NCBI GenBank assembly: GCA_002730365.1
Contig: PBZZ01000114.1
Span: 1-9,155 of the forward strand
Source of the DNA: Deltaproteobacteria bacterium
GTDB lineage: Bacteria; SAR324; NAC60-12
DNA length: 9,155 nt
Direction: 5' to 3'
Shown: in pieces, positions 5,495 through 9,155 of the stretch
How the letters are laid out: every line of letters begins with the position of its first letter
Numbering within the stretch: position 1 is the first letter of the stretch
The notes under the pieces: model-generated
What the model was told of the DNA's origin: nothing
What the model saw: the letters and a program-made list of their open reading frames with translations, nothing else
The model's database searches: none
Position numbers and translations under genes: made by a program

Positions 5495-8485
5495 ATGAAA
5501 AGAGGCTTAAGTCGACGTAATCTTTTCAAATTCATGGCAGCAGGCGGGACAAGCGCCATAGCAGCCGGTTGCGAGCAAAAGCCAGAAAAAATTATTCCAG
5601 CTTTAGTCCCTCCAGTCGACTTCGAATACATGCCCAACACTGGCTACCAGTACATGACAACCTGCCGTGAGTGCGATTCTGGTGCGTGTGGGATGATGAT
5701 TACAGCTCGTGAATATCGCGCTCAGAAAGCAGAGGGCAACCCAAATCATCCTCTCAATCAAGGAGCACTTTGTGCTCTTGGCCAGGCTTCTCTCCAAACT
5801 CTATATAATCCAGAGAGACATGCTCAGCCCCGTTCTGGAAGTGAAGTGATCTCATGGGAAGACGCGCAGAGTGAGTTTGTCAGTCTGTTGCAGCAATCTG
5901 CAGGTCAGATTGTTTACTTAGGTAGACCAGCTGTTGGCAGCGAGGGAGATTTCATTGACAACTGGTTGAATGAAGTTGGTGGTGGAAAGCGAATTGCCTT
6001 CAGCCTAATCAGTCGAGCAGCAGAACAACGCGCTTGCGAGATCGCCTTTGGAAGAAGTGATCTTCCAGATTATGCTTTTGAAAACGCTGAGTTACTGGTT
6101 AATTTTGGTGCAGATTTTATCGAAACTTGGGGACATCCTGTCCAGAATGGGCGACGCTTTGCTGATATGCACGCCTATAGTGATGGAAAAAAAAATCGTT
6201 GTATCCACATCGGTCCTCATCAATCACTAAGCGGAGCGAGAGCTGACGAGTGGTTACCTGCAAACTCTGGCACAGAAGCAATGATTGCTCTGGCCATGGC
6301 ACATGTCATTCATCAGCGTGACCCCCGTCATGACTTCCTGAGTGATTACCTATCTCCTTACTCGCCAGAACTTGTTGCTAGTGAGACTGGTATCTCAGCG
6401 GAAAAAATCCAAACTCTCGCCGAAAAGTTTCATCAAAATCCCTCCTTGGCGATAGCTGGCGGTACCTGGAATAGCAGTGAGCAAGCAACAGCCACACAAG
6501 TCGCTGTGTTTACACTGAACGCAGTAGCCAATAACCTTGGTAAAACTCTCAGATTTTATGAGTCTGAACAAGCCAGTGAAGACACATCGCATAGCCAAAT
6601 TTTACAATTACTTTCGGATCTCAACGCTGGCAAGATTAAGTTACTAATTGTTGACGATTCAAATCCGATTCACACGCTACCCAAGAGCCTTGGGTTCGAT
6701 CAGGCAATGAAGAAAGCTAAGGTCGTCGCCATTGCCGCAGGAAAAAACGAAACAAATCAGCGGGCAGACTTAGTACTTCCAGCTCTCACTGCTTACGAAA
6801 GCTGGGGAGATGCCAATCCACGCCCCGGCATTTTTAGTATCCAGCAACCCGTAATGGCTCCTGTCAATATGTTTGATGCGAGAGCACGTGAAGATGTTCT
6901 GATTGCTGCGGCTAAGCAAATCAATCCGCAGGCTTTTGCCGAAAAAAACACCTACCGTGAGTACATCTATGAACTTTGGGCTCAGGTGCATCAGAATCGC
7001 TACTTTGGTCCGTTTGAGAACTTTTGGATCAAGACTCTCGAGAATGGGGGAATTTTTGAGACACCACGTTGGAGCAATGCAGTCAGCTTGCAAAATGGGG
7101 TTACTAGTGTTGCCTTCCAGGTACCATCTATCGGAGGAAGTGGTTTGGCTCTCATCCCAGCTCCTTCAATCTTTCACCTCGATGGAAGAGGCGCAAACAA
7201 GCCATGGCTGCAAGAGACGCCACATCCAATTAGTCAAATTGTGTGGGATTCTTGGGTAGAAATCCATCCAGACACTGCAAAAAAGCTTGGAATAGCAGAG
7301 CGAAGCGTTGTCGAGCTAAGCAACTCCCAAGGTAGCTTGCAGGCCACAGTTTACTTAAGCTACACAATTCACAGAGATGCTGTGGCAATTCCGATAGGCC
7401 AGGGGCATACGGCCAGCGGAATCGTAGCCGACGGATTCGGTGTAAACGTGTTGGATCTGATTCCAGCAAAAACTGATGCGCATACTGGGAATCTGGCTCT
7501 GATAAGCACAAAAGTAGACGTCATTCCTACCACTGTAAAATCATACACCGTCAACTTGGATGGGAACCCGCGCCAGCTAGGCCGTGATATCGCCGCGGCT
7601 ACTACGGTAGCTGCTCTGACTAGTGAAAAAAAAGGACATAGTGGGGGACATCATCGCCCCAAAGAAATTGTTGAATTCTACCCAGACCGATCTGAAACCG
7701 CAGGATACTACAAGCCCTACCGCTGGGGGATGGTAATAGATTTGGATCGCTGCAATGGATGCAGTGCCTGTGTTGTTGCCTGCTATGCTGAAAACAATAT
7801 TCCGGTTGTAGGCAAAGAACGTGCGGCCGTAGGTCGAGAAATGTCATGGCTGCGCATGGAACGCTATTTAGAGGGCTATCAGGATGAAACTGAAACCCGC
7901 TTTGCACCCATTATGTGTCAACAGTGCAGCAACGCTGGTTGTGAACCTGTCTGTCCGGTCTATGCGACCTACCATAATCCAGAGGGACTTAACGCAATGA
8001 TTTACAACCGTTGTGTTGGAACGCGCTACTGCTCGAATAACTGCATATATAAAGCTCGACGGTACAACTGGTTTGACTATGAGTTCCCTGCTCCGCTGGA
8101 TCAGCAGTTAAATTCTGGAATCACAACTAGAGCTGTTGGTGTCATGGAGAAGTGCAACTTCTGCGTACACCGCCTCACAGAAGCTAAATATGCAGCGCGT
8201 GATCTGGGTCGAGATGTACAAGACGGCGAAGTGGTCACTGCCTGCCAGCAAACTTGTGCAAATAAAGCTATCGTTTTCGGTAATCTCGCTGATCCTAAAA
8301 GTAAGGTCTCACAGCTTGCCAAGCGAAAACCTGATGTACTTGCCGATCCTGATAAAGAGAATCGTGATCGCCAGTACGAAATCTTCCCCGAAATGAACTA
8401 CAAGCCCGCAGTAACCTACTTGCGCAAGGTCAACCACAAAGAGGTCGCAGGTCTCTACGGCAATGAACATGGTTCAGCTCACTGA
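5495..8485 (+). CDS. actB: Alternative complex III subunit ActB, molybdopterin-oxidoreductase-like and ferredoxin fusion
   Basis: A 996-residue fusion, the hallmark of ACIII. The N-terminus carries a Tat motif (SRRNLFKF, R7-R8), then a short hydrophobic stretch ending in AAGC, so C26 could also be lipidated. Residues about 50-700 resemble molybdopterin oxidoreductase catalytic subunits. In characterised ACIII this part lacks molybdenum and is structural. C57, C60, C65 and C93 keep a cluster-like pattern with C-x2-C-x4-C spacing. After a His-rich linker (GHSGGHH), residues about 740-960 form a four-cluster ferredoxin domain: C753/756/759/763, C808/811/816/820, C840/846/850, C887/890 and C917/921. 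The third group reads CVGTRYC, with Thr843 where a four-iron site would have Cys, so one [3Fe-4S] and three [4Fe-4S] clusters are predicted, as known for ACIII. The protein should carry electrons from the quinol site in ActC or ActF to the ActA hemes. The reading frame is intact. Confidence 0.94.
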   Translation: MKRGLSRRNLFKFMAAGGTSAIAAGCEQKPEKIIPALVPPVDFEYMPNTGYQYMTTCRECDSGACGMMITAREYRAQKAEGNPNHPLNQGALCALGQASLQTLYNPERHAQPRSGSEVISWEDAQSEFVSLLQQSAGQIVYLGRPAVGSEGDFIDNWLNEVGGGKRIAFSLISRAAEQRACEIAFGRSDLPDYAFENAELLVNFGADFIETWGHPVQNGRRFADMHAYSDGKKNRCIHIGPHQSLSGARADEWLPANSGTEAMIALAMAHVIHQRDPRHDFLSDYLSPYSPELVASETGISAEKIQTLAEKFHQNPSLAIAGGTWNSSEQATATQVAVFTLNAVANNLGKTLRFYESEQASEDTSHSQILQLLSDLNAGKIKLLIVDDSNPIHTLPKSLGFDQAMKKAKVVAIAAGKNETNQRADLVLPALTAYESWGDANPRPGIFSIQQPVMAPVNMFDARAREDVLIAAAKQINPQAFAEKNTYREYIYELWAQVHQNRYFGPFENFWIKTLENGGIFETPRWSNAVSLQNGVTSVAFQVPSIGGSGLALIPAPSIFHLDGRGANKPWLQETPHPISQIVWDSWVEIHPDTAKKLGIAERSVVELSNSQGSLQATVYLSYTIHRDAVAIPIGQGHTASGIVADGFGVNVLDLIPAKTDAHTGNLALISTKVDVIPTTVKSYTVNLDGNPRQLGRDIAAATTVAALTSEKKGHSGGHHRPKEIVEFYPDRSETAGYYKPYRWGMVIDLDRCNGCSACVVACYAENNIPVVGKERAAVGREMSWLRMERYLEGYQDETETRFAPIMCQQCSNAGCEPVCPVYATYHNPEGLNAMIYNRCVGTRYCSNNCIYKARRYNWFDYEFPAPLDQQLNSGITTRAVGVMEKCNFCVHRLTEAKYAARDLGRDVQDGEVVTACQQTCANKAIVFGNLADPKSKVSQLAKRKPDVLADPDKENRDRQYEIFPEMNYKPAVTYLRKVNHKEVAGLYGNEHGSAH

Positions 8486-8505
8486 CACACAAGACCATTG
8501 ATGAG

Positions 8506-8512
8506 AAAGGAG
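8506..8512 (+). promoter_or_regulatory. Shine-Dalgarno site of actC
   Basis: AAAGGAG ends seven bases before the ATG at 8520 and is the strongest ribosome site in the window. It lies in the 34-base gap after actB and decides the actC start. Confidence 0.85.
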
Positions 8513-8519
8513 ATACCAA

Positions 8520-9155
8520 ATGGCCTCCACAACAATTCTAGAAACCGTAGAAGACAGTTCACGTAGTCTTCCTTTCCGCGAGGAAATCGACGAACACAGA
8601 GGGCATCCCGGTATTCGGGCAACGACTCTCAGCTACGGCCAAATCAATGATGACATGCTGGAGATGCTGGAAAAGCCACATCCCTCCTACTTTCTACTCG
8701 TACTTGGTTTTCTCTCTGCCCTACTCCTAGGTGCAGTTAGCTTGGCGATCCAAGTCGATGTTGGTATCGGAAACAGTGGGATTAGCCATCCCATCGCCTG
8801 GGGCTTCTACATCACTGACTTCGTCTTCTGGATCGGTATCGGCCATGCAGGCACATTAATCTCGGCAGTATTTTATCTGACCCGTGCTCCCTGGAGGACT
8901 GCGATTTATCGAAGTGCTGAGGCAATGACTGTTTTCGCAGTACTCACAGCAGGGCTGTTCCCACTGCTCCATACTGGTCGTCCTTGGTTAGCCTACTGGC
9001 TGATTCCCTATCCCAACGAGCGCTACCTTTGGGTAAACTTCAAATCCCCTTTGGCCTGGGACGTTTTTGCAGTCACAACCTACATGTCTGTTTCTATCAT
9101 GTTTTTCCTACTGGGACTGGTTCCTGATATGGCTATCTTGCGTGATGAAGCCAAA
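8520..9155 (+). CDS. actC: Alternative complex III membrane subunit ActC (NrfD/PsrC family), 3'-truncated by the window edge
   Basis: The frame stays open from the ATG at 8520 to the last base, giving 212 residues, about half of a typical NrfD-like ACIII subunit. A hydrophilic N-terminal tail of about 55 residues (MASTTILETVEDSSRSLPFR...) precedes transmembrane helices at about 56-79, 95-120, 134-152 and 178-200. Conserved-looking segments include YITDFVFWIGIGHAGTLIS (98-116, with D100 and H109), HTGRPWLAYWLIPYPNERYLW (about 150-170) and NFKSPLAWD (173-181), all typical of ActC and related PsrC/NrfD quinol-binding subunits. In ACIII this subunit contacts the FeS domain of ActB and binds menaquinol or ubiquinol, and membrane-buried acidic and His residues have been proposed as part of a proton path. 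The position directly after actB with a strong ribosome site supports actC over actF. The missing C-terminus and actD-F are expected downstream. Confidence 0.93.
   Translation, partial: MASTTILETVEDSSRSLPFREEIDEHRGHPGIRATTLSYGQINDDMLEMLEKPHPSYFLLVLGFLSALLLGAVSLAIQVDVGIGNSGISHPIAWGFYITDFVFWIGIGHAGTLISAVFYLTRAPWRTAIYRSAEAMTVFAVLTAGLFPLLHTGRPWLAYWLIPYPNERYLWVNFKSPLAWDVFAVTTYMSVSIMFFLLGLVPDMAILRDEAK

Noticed and set aside
5495..7700. Reading the N-terminal part of ActB as a working molybdenum enzyme such as polysulfide or formate dehydrogenase-type
   Set aside because: The fusion to the ferredoxin domain and the flanking pentaheme and NrfD-like genes are diagnostic of ACIII, in which this domain carries no molybdenum cofactor.

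Overview
The window carries six protein-coding regions, all on the + strand, with short gaps and no RNA gene, mobile element, CRISPR array or long repeat that I can see. Base composition is moderate. The organism looks like a Gram-negative bacterium. It has multiheme cytochromes, a Tat-exported iron-sulfur protein, and an HD-GYP protein whose inserted segment I associate with Myxococcota, Bdellovibrionota, SAR324 and other former Deltaproteobacteria. That placement is inference from protein style and cannot be proven here.

Left half (1-4449): a regulatory and envelope block. First is the 3' part of an unrecognised gene, open at the window's left edge. Next is a GAF plus HD-GYP protein, a probable cyclic-di-nucleotide phosphodiesterase or sensor. 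Then comes a membrane-anchored, coiled-coil M23 (LytM-type) peptidoglycan endopeptidase with a complete zinc site. The first two proteins share a weakly similar N-terminal segment. The HD-GYP gene and the M23 gene are 36 bases apart if the M23 gene starts at 3124, so they are probably cotranscribed.

Middle (4450-4704): a 255-base gap between the two blocks. It contains a long, nearly perfect inverted repeat (4562-4575 with 4605-4618) that is not followed by a T tract. It is best read as a leader or operator structure upstream of the next operon, or as a processing site.

Right half (4705-9155): the start of an alternative complex III (ACIII) operon. actA encodes a pentaheme cytochrome c. actB encodes a fusion of a molybdopterin-oxidoreductase-like domain with a four-cluster ferredoxin domain. 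actC encodes an NrfD/PsrC-like quinol-binding membrane subunit and runs off the right edge. Together these proteins should oxidise quinol and pass electrons through FeS clusters and hemes to a periplasmic acceptor or directly to an oxygen reductase, replacing cytochrome bc1. actD, actE, actF and possibly oxidase genes would be expected just beyond 9155.

The window is mostly a recognisable respiratory operon beside signalling and cell-wall genes. The less ordinary items are the HD-GYP insertion and partial duplication, the shared N-terminal segment of the first two proteins, the intergenic stem, and the cofactor details of ActB.
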